A model generated the notes under the pieces. The model saw nothing but the letters and a program-made list of their open reading frames with translations. It had not been told where the DNA came from and ran no database searches. Of a DNA stretch of 64,000 bases, positions 1 to 11,312 are shown in pieces. The translations under genes were made by a program, and so were the position numbers. Source of the stretch: Proales similis (lineage: Eukaryota > Rotifera > Eurotatoria > Ploima > Proalidae); assembly GCA_019059635.1 (NCBI GenBank), contig JAGVRJ010000003.1, positions 620,001-684,000 of the forward strand. The letters are read 5' to 3'. The number at the start of each line of letters is the position of its first letter. The first letter of the stretch is position 1.

Positions 1-1115
1 AACGCTTTTGTCAGCTCGAATATCACACAATCTATCTGCATGATTTCGTTCAGATCACCAGTGCAGAGTTTGAGTCGGCGAAACAGTGTCAACGTCTGCT
101 CCATGTGCTGAACAGGCAAGTGAATGAGCTGCTCAAGAGTGAGACGTTCACTCTCGGTTTCGTGAAGAAACGCGCGAAATTTCTTCGAGTGCTGATTCAA
201 CTCGGCCAAGAGTCCGAGCGCTCTCTGGTAGCCCATTGCGTACATGTTGTAGGCTTCTTTGAATAAATTCATCTTCTGAGCGTAGAGTGTGCCAATTTTG
301 GTGTAAAGCTCATACGAGGACCATTTCTCCATGGAGCGAGAGAAGCTCTCACTAATCACCAATATCTTTTCCATGTTCTGGAACAGATCGAAATAGTCCT
401 GTTGCTTGAGGAAGAAGGCGCGCAGAGGACGCGCGAATATTGCCACGCCAATTGACATGAACGACTCAAAATGCGCCTCCATCTGAATTAGTTCGCCAAT
501 CAGCTGGCTCCTGTAGTGCTTTAGACCGAGCTCGTCGACGCTCTTCGCCTCCGCATACGGTTCGATTGAGCTCGAGCAGTGGCTAATTGAGTGATAGCCA
601 GTGTCTGCGTTCTCGTGAGAAGAGAAGCATTTTTCACTCGATTGATAGAAGGTCGTGTTGTTGGCCATAGTGTGATTCAAATCGCCGGCACATTTCATTA
701 TCCAACCAGAAGCCTTGAAGAAGAGCTTCATCTTGCTGAATTTGCTCTCTTGTGGTTTTCGCTGCTGCGACTCTCCCACAAGCTCATTGTTTCCCACACG
801 TTGCTGGCGAGCGAGCAAGCGTCGTGCTTGCTTCTGATCGGCCAGGCGGCGGTAGATCACAAACCTTATTTGTGAACTGGTTGAATGTTTGATAATGCTG
901 TTGATGCTCTTCATTGTCGCTCGGCAGCAATTTATTCCGTTTATGCTTATGAGCAAGTCGTTTGGCTCAACTCCGGCCAGATTGGCGTTGGAGCCGACCA
1001 GCACAGATTTAACGTAGGCCGGACAGTAGCCGGCCAGGGATATGCCGATCTCGCCGCGCCGTTCGACTGTCAGCTCCAGCTGCTGGTAGATCATGTTTTT
1101 GTGTTTGACCAACAT
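1..1115 (-). CDS. PDZ and DH domain Rho guanine-nucleotide exchange factor (3' part outside window)
   Basis: One uninterrupted frame of 371 codons runs from an ATG at 1115 to the window edge without a stop. Residues about 8-95 form a PDZ domain: a carboxylate-binding loop (GEIGISLAGY), then AGVEPNDLLISINGI. A basic, Ser-rich linker follows, and from about residue 195 a Dbl-homology domain begins (YRSQLIGELIQMEAHF, later KKFRAFLHE). DH domains load GTP on Rho-family GTPases, and a PH domain would be expected beyond the edge. PDZ placed directly before DH, with no RGS box between, is unlike the PDZ-RGS-DH-PH layout of ARHGEF11/12 and closer in order to TIAM proteins, but TIAM's N-terminal domains are not seen here. 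Which RhoGEF subfamily it belongs to is open. The DH and PDZ assignments are by eye. Confidence 0.8.
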   Translation of the reverse strand, partial: MLVKHKNMIYQQLELTVERRGEIGISLAGYCPAYVKSVLVGSNANLAGVEPNDLLISINGINCCRATMKSINSIIKHSTSSQIRFVIYRRLADQKQARRLLARQQRVGNNELVGESQQRKPQESKFSKMKLFFKASGWIMKCAGDLNHTMANNTTFYQSSEKCFSSHENADTGYHSISHCSSSIEPYAEAKSVDELGLKHYRSQLIGELIQMEAHFESFMSIGVAIFARPLRAFFLKQQDYFDLFQNMEKILVISESFSRSMEKWSSYELYTKIGTLYAQKMNLFKEAYNMYAMGYQRALGLLAELNQHSKKFRAFLHETESERLTLEQLIHLPVQHMEQTLTLFRRLKLCTGDLNEIMQIDCVIFELTKA

Positions 1116-3899
1116 TGTCAACTGAGTCTAAAAATCCGAATGAGCTGAACATGAGTAAAGTTAAGAGGTTCGGAAGAGAGAGAAAAAAGGTGTGGATTGT
1201 TGATTCGCCAAATTGGCTAATTCAATCAACATAGCATGAGAAAGAGAAGCCGCCAGCAGCTTGAACGCTCATGGCTCGCGAGTCAGGGCACCACCGAGCT
1301 TGTTTACAAACTCATGAAAGAACGAAAGAAAAAGCATCATAGAGTTTAAATAGTGCAGACGAGAGGCCAGAGGAATAGCGATAAGGCACTGAGACTGGAG
1401 TCACCAGGCGCCAAACGACCGCCAAATTCCGCAGCACTCTGATCTTATCGCACCGCAGGCGAGCGAGTGTACACGTACTGGCGTGTCTTGGTGCGAAGCT
1501 ATTCTATTTATAGCAAAATGTAAATAGATGGAAGCAAAACGCATGAGCCATACGAGAGTAGAGTGTGCGCGTCTGACCGTAGAGAAATGTCGATGAAAGA
1601 TTCTAGTCGGCATATTTGCGCAATCAATCAATTCCGAGCGACTGGGTACTGTGACGACAACTGCGGCGCGGCCCTTTGTAACGGATGATAACAATAGCAG
1701 TCGTCCGAGTGGAGGGGCGATCATCCGCAATGAGTTGTCATCCCAGGCACGTGGGCGATTTGAGTGGACGGCTGGAGATGGCGAATGATTTCCAGAGCGA
1801 CCCGGACGATAATGAAAATGAACGCTCGTCAACACTGTGCAGAACGTAATGAAAAATGAAATGAGAACCAGAAAGATGCCCTTAAAGGTGAATTCGGAGT
1901 GGCTCCGAGGATTAACTTTGCGGTTCTATTGGGCTCTAAGCTGCAAAATGGGATCAACTTAATGATAGTGAAGCCATGTCGGGCTTCAATTTAAACCAAA
2001 AAGCTCCGTGATTCTTCTAATATAATCCAATAAATAACGCGCAGAGGATAAAACGCTCTTACCGGTAATTCGATTTTAATTTCCCTGTTTTATGGCGCGT
2101 AACACACAAACACACTGAGAGACACGCAAACATACGTTTACGGCCCTGATAAGACAAGTGACGGCCTTGATATATGGTCAGTTCGTGATCAATTCAACTT
2201 TGATGGCCTCAGCTCTGATCCGAACATCCATATCCTTTCCGAAAACAAATACACCAGAAAAACAATATCTGGTAATAGTCGTTTGCTTTAGTGAAGTCGA
2301 ACTGGCCTTACTGATTGGGTGGCTTGCTTGGGCAAAGTCGAATAAGTTGGGGGCAGACTAGAACTGTTATTAAGCTTATTTAGTTGAGGAATCGCAACGG
2401 GGCCAGTTTTCGAGGCCAATTCGAAACGAATACCGGTAAGCACAAATCCGAAACCAAAACCATCGCCTGCTAGGTGCCTATTAGCCCATTTGGACGAACG
2501 CCCTTAAGCCAATTGGACTTTTTTTGGATCCAAATAACCACCTCGAAGAAGACGAGCACGACAACAATGATGATGATAAGTACGAATAGCTGATATTGCC
2601 CAATTGACCAAATCCTTCGAGCAAACACTTGAACTGAATTTCTCCCTCGGGCACGCTGTGTACCTTCTCATTTAAATTGGCTGCTTCACAGCAGGCAGCA
2701 GCACATTTATGTGACATCGGTTCATTCTGGTCGTCGACCAACAGGGCAAAATGAAAATGAAAGGGTCTGAAATTAGCAGGGTCTGGACTGGAAAAAGTCA
2801 AGCGCTCTGAGACGAACAAAACGAAATGCTAAGCGAACGGTTATCACCTCCAAAGAAATCTAATCTTTTCCACTTGTGCGTTCATAGATCGCCGCACGCT
2901 TTGATGACTTTGTTGAACAAAATAGCCATACCTTACGCCGCCTTATCTGGCCTATTTCTCAACGCGCTTGAGAACAGAATACCCGAATGCCCGAAGGAAC
3001 CATAGACTCCCAACTGACGCAAAGCATTTACCGTATCTCTGCCGAGGCAAGGACCGGCTCCTTTCTGCGTCGTCCTTTGATCTACCGCTTCAAATTTTCA
3101 ATCATCACCTATAAATGTGCTCGTTTAGTTTAAACAATGCTCTCTTGTAATTCAGCTCTCTCTCTCTCTCTTCGTTTGATTTGTTTATTTTTGATCAATC
3201 ATTTTTCTGTTATTATTTGTCTTTTGAACGAGTCTCGATTCAAGAGGCTCGTTTAATATGACAGAAGCGGACGTAATTGGCTTACATCGCATCCAATCAG
3301 ACAGCTGTTTGTTAAACAACAATGCGTCAGTAGCCAGCCACTTATCTCTGATCTCACTCCGTCACACTAACTAAATCGGTCCGATTAAATCTCGGACGCA
3401 GATTAGAATCGTAAAAGAGACGATAAGAATTGTATGGTTGCAGAAAAGCTGGCTGGAACCAGATATGCTCTGGGCTCTTTATTATCATTTTCATAATTGC
3501 TCTTTGGATTGTCAGTCGCTTTTTCAATAAAAAGAAATATCGATTCTTAAATGGAGAAATTCCAAAGGCTGCAGATTGATTATGACTGGCCCGAGTAATC
3601 TAAACGCGCTTGTTGGAGCTTCTTCAGGTGACGCACGAGGCGAAAGTCTTTCACGTTCTTGGAGATGCTCTGTTACCTCAACTCGTACCAATCAAGCTTT
3701 CGAGTCAGTTGGCTCAGAATTTGTTTCCAATGTGACTTGATGATCGGCACTCATCTGCATCGCGCATTCACACAGTCGTCTGACACAAGAGTGGAAATTA
3801 TTCGAAAATTTGATGCGAATGTTAATTTGGTATTAGATTTGCGTGCATGTAGATAATTGAGCAAATAAAGCATAGAGATTGTTCGTCGGTGTTCAATAG
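1116..3899. other. Intergenic region between divergent genes
   Basis: About 2.8 kb between the start of the RhoGEF (-) and the first recognisable exon of the activin receptor (+). It should hold both promoters and the unseen signal-peptide exon of the receptor. A short CT run lies near 3156-3170. The longest open frames (1401-1835 and 2481-2819, both -) have biased composition, no recognisable motif and no convincing splice partners, so I do not call them genes. Confidence 0.5.
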
Positions 3900-5878
3900 G
3901 GCGACCAGCGCCGAGATGAAGTGCTTAAAAAAGGACCACGACTGTGAAGAGGCGTCGTGTATGGCCATTACCGAGTGCGCTGAAGGCTACACTCAATGCT
4001 ACGCGTTTGGCAAGCAGCAAAGCAACGGCGAATACAAACTGCTGATTGCCGGCTGCTGGAGCGAAGGAACTCAAGATGAGTGCGAGTCGCCCAATACTCT
4101 TCTCCAACGCTTCAACGCAACGAGTAGCGCTCGAAACGAGAGTGTCATCCTAAGCAACGGTTTCTCCCTTTCTAAACGTCTGCTCGAGTCCGATCTTCAA
4201 GGCACTTGTATAAATTATTTGCGTCACACAGAAGCCGAGCTGTCCGAGAGCAGTCCGAATAGCACGTTCTGCTGCTGTTCAGAGTCGTTGTGCAACCAGA
4301 ATCGAACGTTTGTGAACGATTTCAATCCGTTTCATCAGCTGGCGTTGAGCAAAAACCAACTGGACTCTGTGAATGAATCAAGTGCAATGTCCAGTCATCA
4401 ACTTACGCTTTTAATTGCGTCGTCGCTAATTTTCTTCGCGGTCATATCCGTTCTTGTTCTCTTATATTTATACAAAAACAAGCTTATATTCAAAGACCAA
4501 TTTGGCAACATGCCGAACATATTGTACTCGGGCGGTCAACGATCAAGTGACGTTGAGCTGTCGATAGACGCCAACAAACAGGCGATGATCAACGACTACT
4601 TGAAGAATCAAAATCCAATGATCGACACTGACGCTAAGGGTTTGACCGAGCCGTTGCTCTTATTACAGCAGCAGCAGCAGCAACCACCGCCAATTATACC
4701 GCCTTCGATAGTGGCTCCCAATATTGATTTGTTCAAGTCGAATGAGCGAGTCGAAACACCAGCCGTGGTCGAAATAGAAGAGTTCAACTACGAGGAGAGC
4801 GAAGAGCTTCCCGCTCGAGTGAAAGCCAGAGATTTGACACTCTCAGATATGATTGCATCCGGTCAGTTCTGCTCAGTTTGGAAGGCTAAATGTAAATCGG
4901 CCATCAACCACTCAGAGCCCGTATTTGCCATAAAACTATTTCCGGGCCCACAACGTCTTGCTTGGCAGCACGAGCGAGACGTATTCAAATACCTACACCA
5001 TGAGTACCTGCTTGCTTTCCACGGCTCGGATGTGCACCAGAAAGTCAACAGCGGTCTACCGTTCGACGTAAACGAGTATTGGCTCATAACTGAGTACCAC
5101 CCGAACGGCTCTCTCTACGACTTTCTTCGCCTCAATCGCCTGAGCTGGCCTCAGATGGTCAGCATGCTGCATTGTCTTCTTGAAGGCCTCGCCTACTTGC
5201 ACAGCGAAAATGTGGACAAGAGGAAGCCGTTCGCGATCGTTCATCGAGACCTCAAAAGCAAAAACGTTCTGGTCAAGCGAGACGGACGAACGTGCTGCAT
5301 AGCCGACTTCGGCCTCGCTCTCAAATTGAACAGCGCAAACAAGCTCACCAGTCCAGAGACTCGAAACAAAATTGGAACGAGAAGGTACATGAGCCCCGAG
5401 CTTCTAGAAGGTGCCATCGCGTTCACCAAAGAGACGTTCATGCGTAAGCCAATCTTCTTTTCCTCTCGAACCAATTCAACCTCTCTTTGACCGGGAAACA
5501 AACAAATAGGAATGGACGTGTACGCGTGCGCGCTCATCATGTGGGAGATTGTGTCCCGAGGCGACTTTTATGAAGAGAAACAAGAGTGCAAGCTGCCGTT
5601 TGAGGACGAGGTCGGGCTAAATCCAAGCTCGGAGGAAATGAAAGAAGTTGTGGTGAACCAATGCCGAAGACCTATATTCAAGCCAAGCTGGCTCCGACAT
5701 CACGTAACTCCTTGGCACAGTTGAACCACTTTATTGAGCTGATTTTCAAAATGAAAATTTCTAGCAAATAGGCAAAATCGTCGAGACGATCGAGGAGTGC
5801 TGGGACGTTGATTTGGACGCACGAATCTCATGCGAGTGCGCTGCATCGCGGATTAGAAAAATCTACCAGAACATCTGA
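3900..5878 (+). CDS. Activin-type TGF-beta receptor type II (serine/threonine kinase); first exon not found
   Basis: Single-pass membrane receptor that binds activin/BMP-like ligands and phosphorylates type I receptors. Three exons: 3900-5443, 5510-5703 and 5772-5878, introns 66 and 68 bp. Order: a Cys-rich ligand-binding ectodomain ending in CCCSESLCN; a transmembrane helix (LTLLIASSLIFFAVISVLVL); a poly-Gln/Pro juxtamembrane stretch; then the kinase with FAIKLF lysine, HRDLKSKN catalytic loop, ADFGLAL, and GTRRYMSPELLEGAI, which is typical of type II receptors. The protein ends right after the kinase lobe (EECWD...), as in ActRII/Punt and unlike long-tailed BMPR2. An acceptor at 3899 implies an upstream exon carrying the signal peptide; I could not place it. 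AATAAA at about 6018 fits as polyadenylation signal. Confidence 0.9.
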
Positions 5879-6622
5879 AACCAGCCAGAATGCTCACTCG
5901 GACGCCGCGCTCTTGCTCACATTCACCCGGCAAAAGTTTTATTTTTTTCTTGTTAAAACAAAATTATTTGGGACTATTGTATTGGATCACTTGTTTTTAC
6001 AGTTATTTACAATCGGGAATAAAGCTAAAAGCTAATGATTGAAATCAGTCAAATGGCTGGCTGGGTTGATTGCTGCCACGTGAACGAAGAGCTCAGAAAT
6101 TTTTTCAATGAATTCTTCGTATTGTATTGTTTGTGTTCGACTGCGTTTCAGTTGATGAGTTGACGCAAGGACGCAATGAATAGTAATTTATTGTCGTGAG
6201 CCAAGTCAAGTTTAACATTTAAAACGCACAGAATGAGACTTAAATTTAAGTAGAAAAAGAGCTCAAAGAATAAGACACAAATGGAAAGAGAGAGAGAGAG
6301 AGATGACGAGGGATTGAGAGCGAGAGAAAGAAAATAAAATTCAAAAGAAAGAAAAAGAAAGAGAAGAATAAACGCATGGTTGCATTCCAAATGCTCTAAA
6401 TTGTATCAAGTTGGCAATCAACTCGTGCGTGAAGTTGACGTAATCGATGAGCAAGAGCAATGTTGGCCAAGAGGCGTTTAATCATCAGATCTTAAACGCG
6501 TATGCTTGCTGAAAGATCAAGCAATTTGAGTTAGCTCGCATCTTTATCCAGCTCCAAGCATTCAGGCGCCAGATCTTTAAGGCTGAGTGGTCTAGCGGTC
6601 CAAAACAGGCAATGCGACAGTG
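5879..6622. other. 3' UTR and intergenic region
   Basis: Holds the receptor's poly(A) signal and a GA-rich stretch (about 6280-6365) that makes low-complexity open frames on the minus strand. No gene is supported. Confidence 0.5.
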
Positions 6623-8083
6623 ATGGCCAGTAACCAGAGCGGTGAAAAGACTCGGCCGGGCGTTCTTCATCTTGATTTGAGTACGCTCAAGAAGCATATG
6701 AAGGGCGAGCCGATCGATCCGAGGAAAAAGCTTATCACTCAGCTGAAGTTCAGTCATTTGCTTGCGGAAAAACTAGAAGCAGTGACCAGAAACGACCATT
6801 TAAACAAACGATATCAGGAGTGTTCTTTCACAGCCACTTCGCTGGCGGACGAGTCGACCCAAGCAAGGAGTAAACAGCTGAGCATGTTACTCGAGGGTCG
6901 TCCCGTGGTGAATTTGCCCTCATTAGACGGGCCTCATCCCACTCTGCAAGCTTACAAGCCGAACGAACAGCTGCTCAGTGCTGCCATGCCTCACAAAGAA
7001 GTCTACACAGAGCAAGAAGATGACAAAGGAATCTACAGGGACGTCGACAACTACCAGACCTCGTTCATAAACGACATTCCAATCTACCACCTGGACCAGG
7101 ACGACGTGATCAAAGAGAAGGAGATAAAAGAAGAGTTCGAGCCCGCTTTACTTTCGGCCAGTAATCCTGACTCATTAAACAGTGAACATGGCTCACAGTC
7201 TAGAGTGAAAGTTGTGAGTGCCAAGCGATCCATAAGTAAAGGCCCGCCGCCGCCTCCGCGCAAAGTTCCGACCCCGCCAACTGTTCCGTCGAGTAAGCTT
7301 GAACCACGAGGCGATAGGCTAAGCTCGTTGCCGAATTCTAGGCCGCTCAGTGGCAGGCGGTCGCAGTCACAGTACCAAAGCAAAACGGACACGATCAAGA
7401 TTCTAAGCAACGAAGAGCTCTATTATTTACGGCACTCGACTTTATTCAATGAAATCCAAAAGCAGTACAGCAGTGTGAAGTTGAGCATAGGCGCCGATCC
7501 AGATAGACTGATCATCGTTGGCAATGAGAATCAAGTTAGACAGGCCAAGTTCAACATCGCCACCAAGCTCAACTCGTTGATCAGAGAGACGCATTCGTTG
7601 CCTGACGAGCAAATGGCGCTCCTACTCAAAAAGCCGGAAATAAAGCGAAAAATCGAGCATCAGCTGTACTCGGATCACAAGAATCAGGCTAAAAACAAAG
7701 TATCCGACTCGGAAAGCAAAACGTTCTTCTGCTCGTATTTAATTGCCGAGGGCAAGCCTTTCAAGCTGATCACAATTTCAAACGAGAAAGGCTTCGGTCA
7801 GCACATGCACCAACACATATTCAATTCAATAAAGATCAAGCGCCGGGTAAAAGTAAACTCGGCCCGGCTCACCGAATCCATTCGACAAAAGAGCCCCGAA
7901 TGGCTCAGCTTGGTGTACAAATTCAAGCCATACGTTCAAATCGCGCTTTTGCAAAAAGAAATCACTGACCAGTCGGATCGGCCGATCAGCGTGTTTTTGA
8001 CCGGATTTAACGACGACATCCTACGATTTGTCAATGCACTCAAGATTTTGTACAAAAGCTCAGTCGACCAAAACGCGCACTGA
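6623..8083 (+). CDS. Unrecognised 486-residue protein, possibly with KH-like folds
   Basis: Single-exon gene starting at ATG 6623. I do not recognise the family. The first 170 residues are charged and hydrophilic. A proline-rich, Arg/Lys/Ser-rich linker follows at about residues 195-255 (GPPPPPRKVPTPP), which could be disordered and bind SH3 domains. Residues about 260-320 contain a pattern reminiscent of a KH-like fold (LIIVGNENQVRQAKFNIA), with a second possible one near the C-terminus (ISVFLTGFNDDILRFVNAL). RNA binding would be a guess. Coding is supported by length and by codon use like its neighbours. It converges with DOPA decarboxylase, 150 bp between stops. Confidence 0.75.
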   Translation: MASNQSGEKTRPGVLHLDLSTLKKHMKGEPIDPRKKLITQLKFSHLLAEKLEAVTRNDHLNKRYQECSFTATSLADESTQARSKQLSMLLEGRPVVNLPSLDGPHPTLQAYKPNEQLLSAAMPHKEVYTEQEDDKGIYRDVDNYQTSFINDIPIYHLDQDDVIKEKEIKEEFEPALLSASNPDSLNSEHGSQSRVKVVSAKRSISKGPPPPPRKVPTPPTVPSSKLEPRGDRLSSLPNSRPLSGRRSQSQYQSKTDTIKILSNEELYYLRHSTLFNEIQKQYSSVKLSIGADPDRLIIVGNENQVRQAKFNIATKLNSLIRETHSLPDEQMALLLKKPEIKRKIEHQLYSDHKNQAKNKVSDSESKTFFCSYLIAEGKPFKLITISNEKGFGQHMHQHIFNSIKIKRRVKVNSARLTESIRQKSPEWLSLVYKFKPYVQIALLQKEITDQSDRPISVFLTGFNDDILRFVNALKILYKSSVDQNAH

Positions 8084-8233
8084 TTGTCAGCAGTCGTTTC
8101 CGTTCATTCGAAAATTTCTGTCTGTTTGAGTCAAAGAAGAAGAAATTTGATTAAATTTTGGTGCCAGTTTTATTCTCAGACTCTAGATTGGGAAAATTTG
8201 AATCACAAGGGTGGTCTATTGGCTTATGAAAGT

Positions 8234-10098
8234 TTAGCTCTGTTCTTGCGCGCATTCGGTGATTACTTTCCACGCAAACTCGACGTGCTTTTGCTCAGTG
8301 GACGCGGCACAGACCGCAAACCTGATAAAGTAGCAGTCGCCAATTTTGCTCGGAACCATGTAAATCTCCTTTCGGGCGTTGATTGCTCGCAATAAAGCCT
8401 CCGAACGCTCATTCGGTCCCTTTCGATCGATGAGCTAAGCTGAGTAGTAGACGTTTGAATGCTTTAGCTTACTTTAAGTCTGAAACAAACGAGACCGAGG
8501 GTCACCTCTCCGACAATTTCAAATCGGTCATCAGCCCGAACCAGCTGCTCGAAGTGATGCGCCAGTTGCACGTGCTTTTCAAGGTTATTGTCGAATCGGA
8601 TTTCCACTCTAACTCTTTGTGTTGGCATAATCTACCTGTCTGATGTAGGATTGAAGTCCATTCACGCCATACATTCGAAGGACGAACCAGATTTTCAAAG
8701 AACGAAACCTTCGCCCAAGTGGAATTTGCCAATGCTTTGCGAACACAAAGCAACGAATTAGAGTTCTGAGGACCAAGTTCGAGGCAAATTAGTTCGCTTA
8801 GGAGCTTACTCGAAAATCGGGAGCCACGTTTGAGTGTTTTTGAACACTGTGTCTAAGATAGAGCGGATCTACATTGAATGCATCCACCAATAGATTTCGG
8901 TTGCGAATCCTTTAAGACCGTAATTAAGATCTGGTGGCTTTTATTAGAGGAGAGGACGTTGGCTTACCACAAAGCCGAGCAGTCGAAAGTGACCAACAGC
9001 CACTTGTGAGGGTTGAAATTGAACGAATCGCCGAACTCGACGCCGTTCAACAGATGGCGAAATTCGGGACAAATGAACGCACTTCCCGCATAGGCAGCGT
9101 CTATGTGCAGCCAAACGCCTTCCTCTCGGCCTGAAATTCAATTTTGTTTTGACTATTTTTATGGTTCGTTTTGAATAGTTGATTTCACTCACAGATCGGA
9201 CCAATTTCTTCCAAGTTGTCAAATGAACAAATCGAAGTTGTGCCGAGTGTTGCGCAAACCTAAATTGAGATAAAAGCGAGTTGAGAGCAACTCTAGAGCA
9301 AAAAAAAAAGAAACGAGAAGAAGACTCACGTAAAACGGAATCAGTCCTTGATTTCGATCAGCCTCAATTTGCTCGCGAAGAGTTTGTCCTCTAAGGCTGT
9401 AGCAGCCATCAACGGGCAGCTTTTTCCAAATTACATCGGCCAGCAGCGTTGCTCTTTCAACGCTCGAGTGCGCCTTGGATGAGTATTTGCTATGAAAAGA
9501 GCTAAAACCAAAAAGGGGCAATTAAAACCTCTTGAGAGGAATAAGCGACCAGCTTGGAGCCGATCAAGCTTTTAGACCATTCCGGATGAATCTGAGAGTT
9601 AGCTTCGATTGCTTGACGCTTGGCCGCCAGCATAGTCACAAGTGTTGACTCGCTCGCGGTGCCTTGTATCACACCTCCGCCGGTGCCTCCAGTCGACGCC
9701 AAGAAAAATTCGGGCAGTTGAAGCATCTTGCCCAGCCAGTCCATCATGACCACTTCGAGTTCTGTGCAGGCAGGACTGGCGATCCAAGAGAAACCAATGC
9801 AAGCAATCGCATCGGAGAGTATATCGGCGCAAATGGCCGGATAGGAGTTGGCAGTTGGAAAGTAGGCGTGAAAATGAGGCGAGTGCCAGTGAGTGACGCC
9901 TGGCATTATCACGCGTTCTATGTCGGCCATCAAGTCATCCCAGCGATCAGGCTGGACAGGGGCTTCCTCAGGCAATAGGCCTTGAATGTAGCCCGGTTCT
10001 ACAGATGGCAGCAGTGGTCTCTGCTCGATGTTGTCCAAGTAGTCGGCCACATAGTCAATCATTTGACGCGCGCGTTCTCGAAATTCTTGCGAGTTCAT
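8234..10098 (-). CDS. Ddc: Aromatic L-amino-acid (DOPA) decarboxylase
   Basis: PLP-dependent cytosolic enzyme that converts L-DOPA to dopamine and 5-HTP to serotonin. The first exon (9529-10098) starts at [17 protein letters not shown] and contains [17 protein letters not shown] and [19 protein letters not shown], nearly the insect DDC sequence. Further exons give [23 protein letters not shown], the PLP-lysine motif [42 protein letters not shown] and a C-terminal exon ending at 8234. Seven exons and about 480 residues, the normal family length. The first intron is only 55 bp and ends in CCAAG with no pyrimidine tract. The substrate could also be tyrosine or histidine in related enzymes, but the sequence fits DDC best. 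Upstream neighbour on the same strand is PHPT1, about 550 bp away. Confidence 0.93.
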
Positions 10099-10653
10099 TC
10101 TCTAATCAAAAGTAAACAAATTTAGACTCTTCGACTGCATAAGAACCTAAACCTTAGGACTGAGTGATAAGAAACCCTGTGCAATCTGGTGTGAGATATC
10201 ACTAGCCTCTATTTGTCTGGCTTTTGTTTCGACATTCAATTGCGCAACGAGACACGGCGTTAATCATAAAACGCTGGAGAAAACTCAAGTTTTACTCTTA
10301 TCAACTCTTCTCAACCCCCCCCCCTCCTGGTGTCCTCAGGCCTAGTTCATTTGCATGCGATTTGAATATAGATTGGAGGCAGACGCTAGCTATCAAGAAG
10401 TCATTAGCCACTTTTAATACGGAAATGACTGTAACTAAATATATTTCGTGAGAGTCACAATGCCTGCCTTGATGCCCAGATTGAGCATGTAAACAACGCA
10501 TATCCGGAGCTCTGAGCTTCAAAGTGAGGTTTCTACAACAAATTGAGACGATGACGTTTATTATTTGCCTGCCATCAAAATCCTAATTACTAAACTCGAC
10601 GCTTTTTAGACAGCTTCGTCAAGACCTAATGGGTCTTTGCTCTTCAAAGCGAC
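10099..10653. other. Intergenic region with poly-C run
   Basis: Presumed promoter of the decarboxylase and 3' end of PHPT1. A run of ten or so C residues lies near 10316-10324. No gene is supported. Confidence 0.45.
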
Positions 10654-11121
10654 TTAGTATCCTTCATTGCTGAATGTGATTTTTGAGTAATTCGCAAACT
10701 TCTCCTTGAGCATTGCCACAGCTATCGAATGGTCTGCTTTTCCGAAGCCCTGTTTTTCGATGCATGAGGCAAACTGCATGCAACAATGAATGAAATCAGC
10801 CTCTACCTGTGAATAGCCGTAGACGAGAATTTCGCCTTTCTCTGGCTCATGCAGGATTCTTCCGCCGCCCAAGCACTCGCAAACAATTCCCTGGCCTCTA
10901 ATTGAGTCTTCAAACTCGTCGAGGATGTCAACTAAATTTGCGTTTGTCCAAATTTATTCTGCCTGCTTAGCTACCATTGCTAGATTACCGTGATAGGACG
11001 CCCGAGCATATCCGCGCACAATTAGCTTCTCTAGATCGGCATGTCTCAGTCGAATCAAAATGTATTTGAAACGACCTTGGGCATCGATGTCCACATTTTC
11101 TATTCCTGACAGCTGACTCAT
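10654..11121 (-). CDS. PHPT1: 14-kDa phosphohistidine phosphatase (Janus family)
   Basis: Removes phosphate from phosphohistidine in proteins. Three exons encode 117 residues starting MSQLSGIENVDIDAQGRFKY. Visible family signatures: KYILIRL, the catalytic-histidine segment YHVDILDEF, CECLGGGRI, VYGYSQ, and the C-terminal SNEGY that matches the vertebrate ending NDGY. The second intron is 57 bp, a multiple of three without a stop, so a naive ORF reading includes 19 false residues between YGYSQ and GFGKADHS. Length is close to human PHPT1 (125). The methyltransferase gene lies 191 bp upstream on the same strand; whether the two are co-transcribed cannot be told. Confidence 0.92.
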
Positions 11122-11312
11122 GCTTTTGCTTTTGTCGAATCTTGACTTTTGCCCGATTCATTTACATGAATGAAGACAAGCCGAGTGAGCGAAATTTCAT
11201 CTTGACCAATTGTTCAGTTTATTCTTGACTTATGAGCAAATTGTCGATTTGATTCTCGATTCGCCTGACCGACTCTCTGGAAGCAATCAATGACAAAAGA
11301 GGGAAAATTTGT

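Noticed and set aside
1401..1835. 144-codon minus-strand open frame
   Set aside because: No domain or signal peptide, Arg/Ser/His-rich composition of antisense type, no splice context.
6575..6640. tRNA-like A box (GAGTGGTCTAGCGGTC)
   Set aside because: No matching B box (GGTTCRA), anticodon stem or acceptor stem follows; it leads straight into the ORF at 6623.
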